In this document: in pieces, positions 33,588-45,881 of the stretch
How positions within the stretch are numbered: the stretch's first letter is position 1
Layout: each line of letters opens with the position of its first letter
Source of the DNA: Diatrype stigma
Taxonomy: Eukaryota; Ascomycota; Sordariomycetes; Xylariales; Diatrypaceae
Reading direction: 5' to 3'
NCBI GenBank assembly: GCA_022225965.2
Contig: JAKJXP020000022.1
Coordinates: 248,001-312,000, forward strand
Length of the DNA: 64,000 nt
The notes under the pieces: model-generated
The model's input: the letters and a program-made list of their open reading frames with translations, nothing else
The model's database searches: none
What the model was told of the DNA's origin: nothing
Position numbers and translations under genes: made by a program

Positions 33588-36500
33588 AACAGCGTTCATC
33601 CATAGTCTATGACGGCATGAGAGGCTATGGCATTATATCCATTGTTGAGCTGTGTAAAGTTCTATCGCCCTGATTAAACGGTCGAATGCGGGACATCCCA
33701 ATAGCAGCAAATGAACATCGTGACTGACAATATGTCACATTACGTCTCATTAGCCTTGATTCTATTTTTGTTTATCGAGAGCTCCAGCCCAGTGGCCTAT
33801 CGGTGTAATCGGGCACTTGGTGCCTTCCTTCGATTCCAGGATTCAAGAATACCATGTCACTCCTCCATATCACGGTATGCCTATGCGTGAGGAGGGCTGG
33901 GGGGCTGTCGACCTTCGACTGAGGCTCAATTTGCCCTCATCTAGCAGCTCATTTCGCTCTCAGCGCAATTCTCTCTTCCCAACCTGAGGGATCCAAGGTG
34001 ATACCATTGAAAACACTGTGCGATAGGTGCGGACGCGAGGAAAATTACAAACGCTAGTCTAGCACATCTAGCGGGTCGCCTTCTCAACACTCCATATCTA
34101 GAAGCTTCCATCTTCCATCTGGTCTTCGAGAAATTTCTGGTGGCTTGAGTTCATTCGAAGGACATGTTCGTCGTGGCTCAAAAACAAAACTTATCTCTTG
34201 GTTGAACATGCAACGTCAGCTTACCAAGCACACGAATAGTCTCCTAGCACGAGTAAATGTGGTGAATCCAGCTCTAAGCTCGTCATTGCTTTTCTGTCAG
34301 TCAGATATTTCGATCGAAATGCGCGTATCATGAGGTGTTCGCATTTACACCAAATCGGCAGTCACAGCCACCTGCGTCCTCGCGGCGTGGCTGGTTCGCA
34401 ATGTATGACTATCGTTGACAGCCCCAGTCATCGTTATATCTAGGGTGTCCGTTTTGAATGGTTAATAGACCTTACCTACCCCGGAGCTAAACAACATATT
34501 TGGACGGGTATTTCGACGAGAATACTGCGAGCTTCAGTTGCTCGCTCGACGGAGAGTTCCCTTGGCCGAATGCTCTTGTCCAATGGGAACCCTAGAGACG
34601 CGTGTCGTGATCGAGGCTACTCGAGAGACGTGCACCTCAAAACATCTCGGGAACGCGAGGCGAAAGCTAGTTCTTTCAGCTCGCAGTTCTTCGCCAATCC
34701 CGTTCCTCATCAGCCCTATATCGCTGCTAGTGCTTAGAGGCCATCGTCTAGCCCATATCCATCCACACAAATTCTCTTCCCTCTTTTCTCTATCTGTAAC
34801 CTGTACCTCACATTCTAAGTCGTATCAACCAATAGGATTCACGACTATATACTTGCTTATTCGTGATACTCGAAGAAGCCACTGGTTCTATGACCCTTCG
34901 AGAACAGCCTACTATTCGCGGGGAGAAACTAGCCATGTATCAAGAGGTAGTTGATGGCTAAGAAGAAGCAGATGTCTTGCTGACGGATCGACCACCTACG
35001 TATGATGATAATACCCAGTGGTCTGGCTAAGAGGGAAAGGGTGGCTGAGAGCGGGATGGTTGATGCGTAGAAGATGTTCGGGCGGTGTATCATTCCATCT
35101 CTAGGCAGTATTTACCGAGACTAGAGCTCTGGATAGGCTTCGCGATCCTAGATATCCCGCGTTCGAGGGAGTCTTAGTGTGACACGGTATGAGGGAGGGG
35201 CTTACACGATTGTCATGGAAATCACTGGCGTGGCTTCCGAATATTATCATTCAGCCACATCGTAGTCAGGGCAGACCAATCCGTACCCCCTTTTCCAACA
35301 CTCGGTTATGTATGTAAGTGCTCCGGGACTGCGCCTCGGGCATCTGTCAGTCATAATGCCTACAGCCATGCGCCAAGATACGAGCATGGGTACACAGCAG
35401 GAATCCAAATCCAATATGTTCATATGACTGGATAGGCATCTAACATGGTACCCCGAGGTAGGTCACGCTGGTGTGGCCTCGGGTCCTGACATATCGCGTA
35501 TGTCCCCTATCAACCTAGCTGCACAGGTTTCCCGTTACCCGCTTCTTACATACCTACAAGGCTGAAATTACACAACATCAAGCAAGGTCACTGAAGACTG
35601 TGTTACATAATAGGGTTGGTTCAGTCAGGAATGTTGCTAACAAGTTGACTCGAGAGACACATGGAACGCGGTGTTGCTATACTTCTTGCTAATGCGCTAT
35701 GATATCACGACAACACCGTTTCTAGTGACTCTCCTGGATGGCAGTAAAATGGTAGATAAATAGGGGGAGGATATACTTGCATGTCCCATCACTTGGAGTA
35801 CCTATCATGCATCTCGTATATCCCACAGAACCAGTCATTGCCCCCTTAGTTCCATTCGCTGGAGGACGAACGCCACCGCCGGTGTCCCCAACAAGCCCTT
35901 ATATGCAAGCCCAAAGTTTCCCGGTAACTGGCTTTCGCTTCCATGGCTGATATATTGGTTGCGGTGCGGACATTAGCGTCACATCATTGGAGTGGGAAAG
36001 CGTACGCCCCCTTACCTTCCCAATACGGGGGTCCTTCTCTGACCTGATTGGGAGATCTGGGGATGACTTCACCATCTACCTCACTGATCAGCGTGTCACC
36101 GGTGGGGGCTTCGTTGTCATATCCCCCAGCCTTAGAGATCGGCTTGCAGCAAGTTCTCAGATTCAGATCTCAATCTCTGAAACCAGCTTGAGGGGGCCCT
36201 AGGCTGGCTGCCCATGATTATAGGGAAGCATTGACCGAGCGACGACGTAGGTGTGGATGCATAAGCTCTATTGGTTCTATGGATTCACCGGCCAGCGCCT
36301 TCACGCGGACTCAGCTACGTCGTGCGGCGGCTGCCTTGGAGAAAAGAGATATTATGCACTTAAAGCAAACTCGCGAAGCCCACGGGTCAAGTCTATCATC
36401 ATCACCGAGCGCGCCGCTGGGAGATGACCCGAACCTGATCGCCCCTGATGTATATGCAACCCCCGAGTGAGCTGCAGAGGCTCCCGTAGTTAGACGGCCA

Positions 36501-39500
36501 ACCCATGCCTTCCATAACGGCTCAACGCAGTCACAGGGTACCTATTTCGTAGCTTCTATAAAGTTCATTCGTCGCCTGTTAGCGAGACAACCGTTCAGGG
36601 CAGTGATCAGATGCGGTGCGACACGATTTACTATAGCAGCTGAGGCAACTTCCACCAACGTTGCAGCTTTATGCAGGACTCAGAGCATGACTTAGTAAGG
36701 CACCGGTATTCTTCACACGACCATGGAAGCTAAACAGACGGCTGGGGTACGTGGCGAGGGTGGTATTGATGCCATCATTGGTTGGAATATTCCAGAGGTT
36801 CATTTCGGTGTCTTCGAAGACAGAAAAGAAAGGCGACGATATGCAGAGCAGATTTGAACCCCGATCCTGCAGGTAATGCAGATCGATGCCCCTGACCTCT
36901 CAGGGCTCTATCACGGGAAATACGATAGATAGAGCTTTCGTATTGCGGACTTGCATGAAGCGGGCGTGTGAGGCGAATGAAGGCTGAATGAAAAGCGAAG
37001 GTTTGAAGTGGCCGTGACAGCCCATCCGGATACTCGCAGAAAGTTGCCTCCTAACTAGTTCTGGAGATCTGGGGGCGGTAGATAGATTATCTCTACACCT
37101 CGTCCTCGTGCCGGCTGGGCCGTTGAGGCTTTCGTCTACTGTACCCCTTCACACGAGATGAGCCACAGGAGGAAAAGCAACGAAGGCTACCCAAACCTTC
37201 CAATAGTCCGGAGAAAGGGTCCGGGGTGTTATACGTCGCACAAGATACTCGCTAAGAACCGAGAACGTCCTTATCTGAGAGGGATCTTCTGTCCTCTACC
37301 CCAACTCCTATGCCTCTTATCGGGACCAAGCGTAGCTACATGGTAAAGACTTGGGATCTTTGTCGTGATCGTCGACGTTGAAGCCTTATCAGACCTTCCT
37401 GCGCCAAGCGTAGCACAATGGGTAATTATCTTCGCGGCCGCGAGGTAGCACAGCACAAAAACGGGCTGCCCTGGTTGCCTGTGTGCTACCAGACGGCTTT
37501 CTGGTTCATGCCGAGACTCGTGTCAGCTTAGGTCCCCTACTGTTCTCAGAGCTAGATATGTCTTAGATATCTCAACGACGAACTACTCCTACCGCAATAC
37601 ACTTGGCTGCATACGTACAGATGAGAAAAAAAAAGAACGCCGAATTGCATAATATCTTGCTCGCTGAGGTCGGCGACGACCAGCTAGTGATCGCGAGTAC
37701 ATTGCATATCTCGAGCTTGCGACTCCGCAGGTGAGACACACGCTTGTCGACTTCTATATCTACGACAGCGCATAAATTGATCAGTCATCCATATATGACA
37801 ACTATACAGAAAGCATCTTAGAGAGACACGCCAAAAGATCTGTTTCAGTGCTAGCGCAGATCTTGGGAAGCCAGACCAGCACAGCAATGAAGCAATAAAT
37901 ATACCTAAGTCGTCCGTTCCGGCTGTTGACGATGTTTGGGAGCCATGTCATTGCCTGAACAGGACTGCCTGGTCATCCGGGTGTGCGCTTCCTGTTCACC
38001 AATACGTGTCTCTGGTTTTGGAACTGCCCGATTGGTATTGCTTTCTTCAGCGGTACCTGCTGTCGTGGAGGGGACCGAATGTCGGCGGCGAATCTGGAGA
38101 ACCCATGTCCACCTAGTCCTGTTTCGTCTGGAGTCAAGTGTCTCATAGGCATCGTCAGCCATAGATTTCCCATCCAATAGGGCCGTGTCGCCCATGGAGA
38201 TCACCTCGAGGGCCCAAGGCTTCGTTGTTCCGATAAAAGGATCTGCCCCGATGCCATTGGCTGAGCGCGAGGAGGTATCGGCGACATAAAGAAGCAAGAT
38301 GATACGTATCGTAGCGCAGGAAAGAAAAGTCAACCGTTGACATCCCTCATCCCCGCAAGTCTTGCAGCAGCTTTGATCTTGGTGTTCATCCCGTTTGACG
38401 AACCCCTACTTAGTCCCAGATCCTAGCTTAGTCTTCAAGCCACAGTCTCCATGATTGGACGCTAGCTCTCTTCGCTTTCTTCACTCTTTCGAGACAGCGA
38501 GATGCTTACAAGTTACAATAGAAAACCCTTGAACTCGAGGATGACTTGCAGTGAGCAACGAAGTCAGCAGACCCTAGGCCCTTCCCAAGGTGTGACTATA
38601 CCAAGTAGCTATGCAGTTATTTAGGTAGTTGGAGGAGTATAGGTAGTCAATCTTGCATAGACCGGTAGATAGACCCCTGATCAAAAGCGCCTGGCTTGTT
38701 ATACCCTGCGGAGTAGGCAGCCAACTGACAATTGCATCGTGAAGGTGGTGGTGAGAGAGAGGCACTTGCTCACTTGCCCTGTGGTGACCCGGCGTGCTAA
38801 CTAGGCCACCTTAGGTGGATAAGAGGGGGGGAGAACTGCCGCCGCTATGTGATCGGCATCTGGTTATACTGTCCGCCCCTGGTCGTGAGTCCGGGGAGTG
38901 GCTGAGCTCGACTTTAGCGCCGTCGACTGCCTGCATGGCTTTTCGAATTTGGCAGGCCGCAGACTTCTTCGACATGCACGATGGGTGTTGGATGCCCATC
39001 GATGACACCTTGAATAGGTCTAAACCCTCGGGAAGGGCAGATTAGGCCCTTTTTTTATGGTCCCCTGTCGACGGTGACCAGATGAGTAGTATTGTAGTTT
39101 GGTAGCATCGCGAAGGCATGGAGAACGAACGAACGACCTGGGAGACGACCTGGGATGGGATGGGGCAGGGATCCTTGGACCGAGCGATTCGTCACGTCTC
39201 GACGGCCCGAGCTGACCAGTCTCGACCTCGTCGACCCGTATTTGGCCCCCACAACATCTCCATGATGCAGTTCCCCAAATAGTCTCCACGGCACCGCGCT
39301 TAATTATACAAACAAGCAGCACCCATCTGCCGCGAATGTCGTTGTTGGTGATGTTAAGCGCTCGGGTAGAAGTTCGGTTGGGACGAGACTTTTCTATGTA
39401 TGGAAGCGTAAGCGACATGCTCTCACCTTCATTGCCGCACGGGGTCGAGATTGACATAATGGCATTAACTATGGCATCATGGCATTGTTTACCTACCGCG

Positions 39501-40779
39501 AGCCAAGGCTTACCCATCGTGGGAGAACCAACAACAGGTTCGGGCCAATTCCAGTCTTATCCTGCCTCTCACTCTTTCTTTCTCTCCGCCTCTCTCTTTC
39601 TGTCTATTGTCGAGTCCCTGCCTATCACGCACCCCCTCTCAGATTTATGGGCCCTGGTCTACTCAGCTCGTTCACCATGTCACAATTAGGGGTTTCCATT
39701 GGCTGCACCGTCCCAGCCGTCTGGTTCAACCTCAAATGTGGTTAAGAGTAACTGTAGCATTTGCGCGTCTCATCACAGTGCCAAATACCCAAATTAGACA
39801 TAGCATCCGGCAGGGAATGGAGCGGATGGTTACAATAGCCTTGTTTCCTATAGACCATTTGGATACCAACAAGATCCTCCGAAAGATACTTCCTATAGTA
39901 GGTGATCACCGTCCGCCTATGTTGACCTATGTATCATGGGGCACCCGTCAAGTATAGTGGGCAGGAAGACCTGGATGTCACTGCCTGGGTCTACATAGTA
40001 TGAGTGTAGGAGCGAGTGCGGTCTATCTGGGGTTACATCGGGGTCTCTGAGACAGTGTGTAAGTCGGCCTAGGGTTATAACTACGGAGTCAAGAGTCCCT
40101 TGCGCCATAGTTCATTCATTGATGTATCGAGCAGGAGGAGACGACCGTCGCCACAAGGTAGGCACAAGGTAGGCAAGGGCAGTCTCTGTCACACCTGCCA
40201 CCCGCTGATGAGCATCCTCTAGTCTAGCATCCTCCTCACCCCGGTCCCCATTCTTGCCTTTCTTGCCAGACAGGCTGGGCAATCTTTCCTCAGACGGCTT
40301 CCTCTATATGGTGTCTCAGTCTGCCGTCTGCCAATATGCAAGATCTCTCTGATTTGCATCTAAGCAGAACGGTATAATCTCGAGATCGAGACTAGGATGG
40401 TACCTACTTCGTGACTATCCAAGGAACGGACAGGGATCATCGAGCTAGTCTACGAAGTCTACGAACACCCGGGGGTGTTGTGTGATCTTTATTGTCTGTA
40501 GGAGAATGATCACCAAATCACATTTCTTCTATAGAGTGTGAGCCTCTGTGTCGGGTCGCTGTTGGTCTGTCCATATTAGAATATCAGGCCTGGGCAGACT
40601 CTGTTAATCCACCTGCATACTCATTTGCATCCCATCCCCCTCTAGACTTATAAAGGCGCTTCGCTTCCTCAAGTCTTTGTCTTGGGATTGGCGCGTTTTT
40701 CTACCCGTGTTCAGTTAGGCCTTGCCATCACATCCCCTTAGTGGTTATACTCGAGCCCCTTGCACCAGCCTATAAAGAC
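33588..40779. other. 7.2-kb gene-poor region
   Basis: The longest stretch of the window without a supported gene. All frames are short, have no recognised domains, and mostly lack a good start. A tRNA-like relic lies at about 36842-36920 on the minus strand. The last 200 bp before 40780 contain a CT-rich leader and may be the promoter of the next gene. Confidence 0.5.
36842..36920 (-). other. tRNA-like relic (box B match, no acceptor stem)
   Basis: Read on the minus strand, GGTTCAAATCT fits the Pol III box B/T-loop consensus. Upstream of it, a 5-bp stem closes a 7-nt loop ATTACCT with U33 and a possible UAC (Val) anticodon, and a GCCC/GGGC stem closes a GG-containing D-like loop. The acceptor stem does not pair and the T stem has mismatches, so this is at best a decayed or tRNA-derived sequence. 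Confidence 0.2.
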
Positions 40780-42319
40780 ATGGTGATTCTATATAACGAA
40801 GAGTGCTTAAGTATGGAACCAGCCCCTTTTCAGACAGCAAGCACCGACGTTGTTCTGCCTTTGCGAGCTCTCCAACCACAGCGTTCGCAGCTCACCGTCA
40901 GTAATCTCCAAAACATCCCGGATCACAGAAGTTACGAAGGCAAGAAGAGCGCCATGGGACTCCCAGGGCCATGTACGTCTCCAATGGAAAAATCGACACA
41001 CAGTTCATTGCTCTCGCAGGAGGCATCTTCCATCCCCGATTCCCACAACCCCCTAACGACACTCGTACACCCCTCTCCACCACAGACTCCCAAGGCCAAA
41101 CCGGAGTGGGAGGATGGAGTCAAGCTTGATTCGGTGCCTTGGATAGTGGCAGACAAGCACAAACGTAACCACCCCAATGCAGGATCGATTACGGAGCCTA
41201 TCAAGCGCAGGTGTAGTGAGGCAGATGGAGATGTCTATACACGTGTTCTTCCTGGCATGGACAACATCTTCAACCCACAAAGCAAGACTAACAACATCTA
41301 TCTCTCGTCAAAGCCCCAAAACAGGTGGTCAACGCCCAGTTCCAGCCCTGAACCTTCCCTCGGAGGAGAGTCGATCTGTTCCCGGAGCTTCCCTCAGTGT
41401 CCAGCTGGCGACGACGATCTCATAACGCGGAGACTCAACGCCTTGCGAAGAGAAAGAGGCAGAGGCAACCCCTTGCCTCCACTTCCACATTCTGTAGGCC
41501 TTGGCGACCAATCTCTGCCGTCCATCGGAACACCAATTTTCCGTTTCCAAGGTGCGTCTTCACCACCACCGCCGAGGGAGTTCGAGAGGAGAAGCCGGTG
41601 CAAGCCGAAGAAGAAAGTTCCACACATCAATGTCAAGTACGCCACCGAAGAGCTTGACTTCATTCGGTACTACAGGGTCGACAAAGGCCTGAAGTGGAAC
41701 GACGTCAGACAACTATTCAAGAGGCAGTTTTTGAAGTCCGGCTTGGAACGCAGTAGACAGGGGCTCCAGGGCGGTTACTATCGCCAGAACAACGGCCAGG
41801 TGCCCGTCACCACTCACGAGGGACACGTGCTATCCTTCCTCCCGAACGGCCATGTGCGCCCGAGCACAACCAAGGCCCGGAAGCAGATGGACAAGAAGCT
41901 GTACGGCTTGGCTGTGTTGTTCCCCGAACGAGCCATGAACTATCCCTGGATCGACGATGAGACTCGCCAGATCAGCATTGTACTAGGTAACACCCCCTTT
42001 CCCTGCTTTCTTCCGTCATATCTTGGCCTTGAGTCAAGCCGACTATATTGCAGGAATCATCTAACTAACGTGCTTTACAGCCAAGAAGCGTAAAATACAG
42101 ATGGAACAGGTGAAACAGGAAGCAATTTGCCGAGGAGTTTGGGTCGACAAGGGCGAAGATGGCAGCTGCGCATGCTGCTCCAAAGGGGACCGCGAGACCA
42201 CTAAGCGAACGATTCGCCCCCCTCATGGCTTCTACGGGCAGAACGACAGCCTCGACGTCAAATTCGAGACCAGCCTGAAGTTCAACATTGCCTACGACAT
42301 GCCGGCTTGCGACGGCTAG
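40780..42319 (+). CDS. uncharacterised fungal protein with conserved C-terminal half
   Basis: Two exons, 40780-41986 and 42081-42319, give 481 residues. The 94-nt intron (GTAACA...CAG, CTAAC branch) has phase 1 and joins QISIVL to AKKRKIQMEQV. I do not recognise a named family. Residues 1-280 are Ser/Pro-rich and probably disordered. From about 285 the sequence becomes ordered: a basic stretch (RRSRCKPKKKV), YATEELDFIRYYRVDKGL, KWNDVRQLFKRQFL, then GGYYRQNNGQVPV, and KKLYGLAVLFPERAMNYPW. The helical W-D-V/F-K-R-Q-F pattern recalls a Myb/SANT-like helix-turn-helix, suggesting a nuclear DNA- or chromatin-associated role, but this is inference. Exon 2 adds a KKRK basic motif and a Cys pair (CACCSKGD). 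The ATG at 40780 was used; 40813 is an alternative. Confidence 0.68.
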
Positions 42320-45300
42320 CCTGAATCAATCTACTGGCGAGTCGGCGACACGGATAATCTACATACTAGAAAAACATTTCACCTCATACTTCGCTTCTAC
42401 AGATATCTTGACCACTTCAATTCGTACTAATCTTGATCTCCTTTGTCTATAAGGGTTCAAGGGGAGTAGATAGGAAAGGGGTGGAGAGGGCGCGAGGCTA
42501 TCAGGTTTATACAATTTGTTGAGAAAGTTCGCTTCTTTTGGGTAAATGGGCACCAGGAAGATGTACCTTTACTTTTTTTTCTTTTCGGCTATCTACACCC
42601 CGGCGCGGGCTTTCACATTTCACAGGTTCTGGTGGTTCTGTAGCGTGCTCATAAACTCAACTTTCACCAAGTGAGCTCAAAAAGGGGGGGGAGGGTTTCG
42701 TGTATGCATTTGTGTCGGCCTTTTGCTATCAATCGAAGTTACATTATGAGCACATTTACCCCCATGCCCCCCCTGATAACGCCTGACAGGGCAGAGAGGA
42801 ATGCTGCCCACATGGGCTCGAGAGTCTGGTGTTGGCCGCACTCGTATGTCTGAAGAAAAACTCGGACCGCATCGGGATTGGCTGGGTAATCTTCACATGC
42901 TCCTTGAGAGCGGTCTGTCACTGCGAAAGCATTGATCTCATGTAAGTGATAAGTAATGGTCTGGCTGCGAATAGACACGTTGTGTAACCACTTGAAACCC
43001 GTCTTGGGAAGCACTCAAATCCGTGATCGTGTGGTTGTGGTGTCCATCGCCCGTTGGAGTTCTCGCGTTCAGCGCTCGCTCCCTAGGGACTGACGGTGAC
43101 GGGCGGGTGACGAAGGTGTGAAGGTTCCAGGGGTTGGGCTCTCATGTGATTTGCTCGACACCGGCGAGGTGGGCAGCCAAAGATGTTATCTGCTGGACCC
43201 CAGCCCAATACAACGTGAGTGATATTGCACATCATGCGCCTTACACGCACCTCCTGGGCCGTTCGAGGGCAGAGCGCATCGGGAGCCGGTCATTGGACGC
43301 CCATCCGCTCTCCGGGGTGAAGGGATTCGCTTCATCTGGAATATGTAAGTAGGTAGGGCTGTCTGTCCACCCCCCCCCCCCTGAACCAACACACAACCGC
43401 CCACAGCCACTACTACATACTCCATGCTCTATGTCAACCTCCACCTCCACTCCTACATGGTTCATTCCTAGAATATACTTTGTTATCACTTTGTTATCGA
43501 TGATCGCTAGTCTCCTGAGGAATGCTTGCTTACTGTTTTGAGCGATTTGTCACCACTCAATTAGTAACTATATCGTAAACACTGGAAGCGCAATGTCACC
43601 TAAGTCATCGAGGTATCACTGAGGCAATATACCTTGGGGCTGCAGTGACATTGCAGCCAACAGGCACATTACACTCATGCCTAGGTATATGCTTGCTCAA
43701 CCGTTTCTGGCCAGGGAGGCACATTATAAATTGCTGCCCAGCCTTATCGCAACGCAACGCACCGCTAACCGCTACTCTATGCTTCCCTCCCAAATCCTGA
43801 TACCGACGCGTCGGGTCGAGCCAGGGCCAGTGCTTCCAACAGCCTTATTCATTCCACATTGGTGAAGTGCGTTTCTGCCAAATCTCCAACAGCATTCCAC
43901 GTGTGAATGACCGGCCTTGTCAGGGGCTTGCCGACCTCCTATTGCGGCGCGTACAGCACGAGGCAGGGTTGTGTCGGGCCTACCAGGGAGGCCCTCGCAC
44001 GCCGTTTATAGCATCATCGTCGACATAGTCGTTGAAACATTTAGAAACCACGTCGCTTTAATCCCATCGGTTGCGGTAGATTCCGCATTGCTGCTTTGAT
44101 GGCATCCACTTCTTCCACTCCTTTATACACTTCTAGAAACCCCTTCCAATACCAATATTAGCATCACAATAAGAAGCCTATAATTAGAGTGTGCTAGGAT
44201 GGTGTGCAGCCTCTCTCTCTCTCCTGATATACTGGACCCATCATGTCTGTGCGCCCTTCGGTTGACATGGCTTGACGCAGTCCACCCCGACACTAGCCGC
44301 TCGTCTGCCCTCCCACAGCCCTCCGCACCCTTCCAGCGACTCTGACTCGTCATTTTACTTACTTCCTTTCTTCTTCCCTTTTCGACGATACAGAAACACG
44401 AAGCGCAATGGAAACGCGATCTAGATCTCAGTTTCCCAGCACACGACCTCGGGCAGCAGCCTATCGCTCATTCTTATTTTCATCGTAGGTTCGTGGGGCC
44501 AGTCTCTCATACAGATTGAGGGATTGCCTTCAGTATATTCATTGATAGGTATTGGCTTCGGCTTAGCCGCGTAAAGGGGAGATCCTTCATATCCTCGATG
44601 TTAGGAGTAAGGCCTGCCCGTACGCAATGCCACCGGGAACGTTGAACAGCCCTAGACAGTAGCATAATTCCATGGCCTTGAATGGACTGCGCGTCTCCAT
44701 ATCTTCATGGTATGGCTTGTCTCGGACCATGATCATGAGTCTGTCGTGCTCGTAGGTGCCATTGTAGGTCATTTGGATCTTGAATGCGGAAAACGTTATG
44801 TGCTGGGTTCCGCCGGTTTGCCGGGTAATATTGATTGGTGCCATGCCGAAGTTGAGCTCAGCTTCCCGAAGATGGCACTACTAGTTTGCCCACTCGGTAG
44901 CCCCTTTAAAGTGGGAGACAAGGCGGCAGTTGCTCCAGACGTGTTAGAGCTCACCCGGCGTTCTTTAGCTAGGACTCTTACAAACCAATGCCTTTAGACG
45001 TAAGCTATAGATAATAATTCATGGTTACACGATGTAATTGAATTGGAAAGGGTTGCCATACACAAGGAGATGCCGGGAAAAGGGGTGAGCCAAGGGTCTG
45101 CACCGTCTGCTCGCTGACTCATCCAGACCTCGAGCGGGAGAGAAGAACCAGAGTCGACTGCATGGTATGTATTAATAGATTAATTGAATCTTGAGTCCAA
45201 ATTCCTTCGTTCAAGAATCAATAAGAAACCCCGTGAACATGTTCTCTGGGGTCGTAGCACGTATAAAGCAACCTTACAGAATGTGGTTCGCTTCATCAGC

Positions 45301-45881
45301 TATGAAAAATGCGGGTGAGTTATGGCCATGGACAAGAATGGCCCAGACCGAAGATGCTGGCTCATGATCGTGATACCTGGTCGTGGTACCTATCAGGAGC
45401 ACTCGTCACTACAATGTAACATAATGAACCAACGCCTCACCAACACGTCGTATTAGAATCTAAGAATTCAAGAAGCCAGCGCACGTCGGTGTTGTGGGCG
45501 TGCTTATTAACCCCGGATTGGGTGACACAGCATAGACTCCACGGATTGGCAATGACTTGTAGTAGGTTATAGCACAGCACAGATTGCCACAAGTGATGTA
45601 TAGCTAGCTACATAAGACATCAGCCGAGAAACACTTCCGCAGCGACATATTCGCTGCATCTATCTCACGTGGCTGTTTGCAACGCCAACTCGGACTGACC
45701 TCAAACAAGGCCAGCATGCTTCGAATCGCCAAAGCTAGCAACCCAAACGCCTCGCCCGTGTCAACTCCATTCCACGATAATGACACGATGTATAGGGTAT
45801 CTTCATGAATCTCAATCCCGCCCATTATCAAAGCCTGTTTTGAATGTCCGTATTCCGGCCTGTGTAGGATATACTTTTCCT
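42320..45881. other. convergent gene-poor spacer
   Basis: About 3.6 kb between the 3' ends of the uncharacterised gene and IWR1. It includes a run of about 12 C at 43370-43381. A minus-strand ATG frame at 44587-44844 (85 codons) has no known domain or visible partner exons, so I do not call it a gene. Nothing else supported. Confidence 0.5.

Noticed and set aside
37905..38333. Possible small secreted protein on the minus strand
   Set aside because: The hydrophobic start looks like a signal peptide, but the frame begins at TTG, and the rest has no conserved pattern.
44587..44844. 85-codon minus-strand ATG frame
   Set aside because: It has a real ATG, but no domain, no flanking exon with matching phase and no recognisable relatives from motifs alone.
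45604..45831. Short minus-strand frame downstream of IWR1
   Set aside because: It vaguely recalls beta-propeller strands, but it is too short and isolated, lies just past the IWR1 stop, and cannot be supported.
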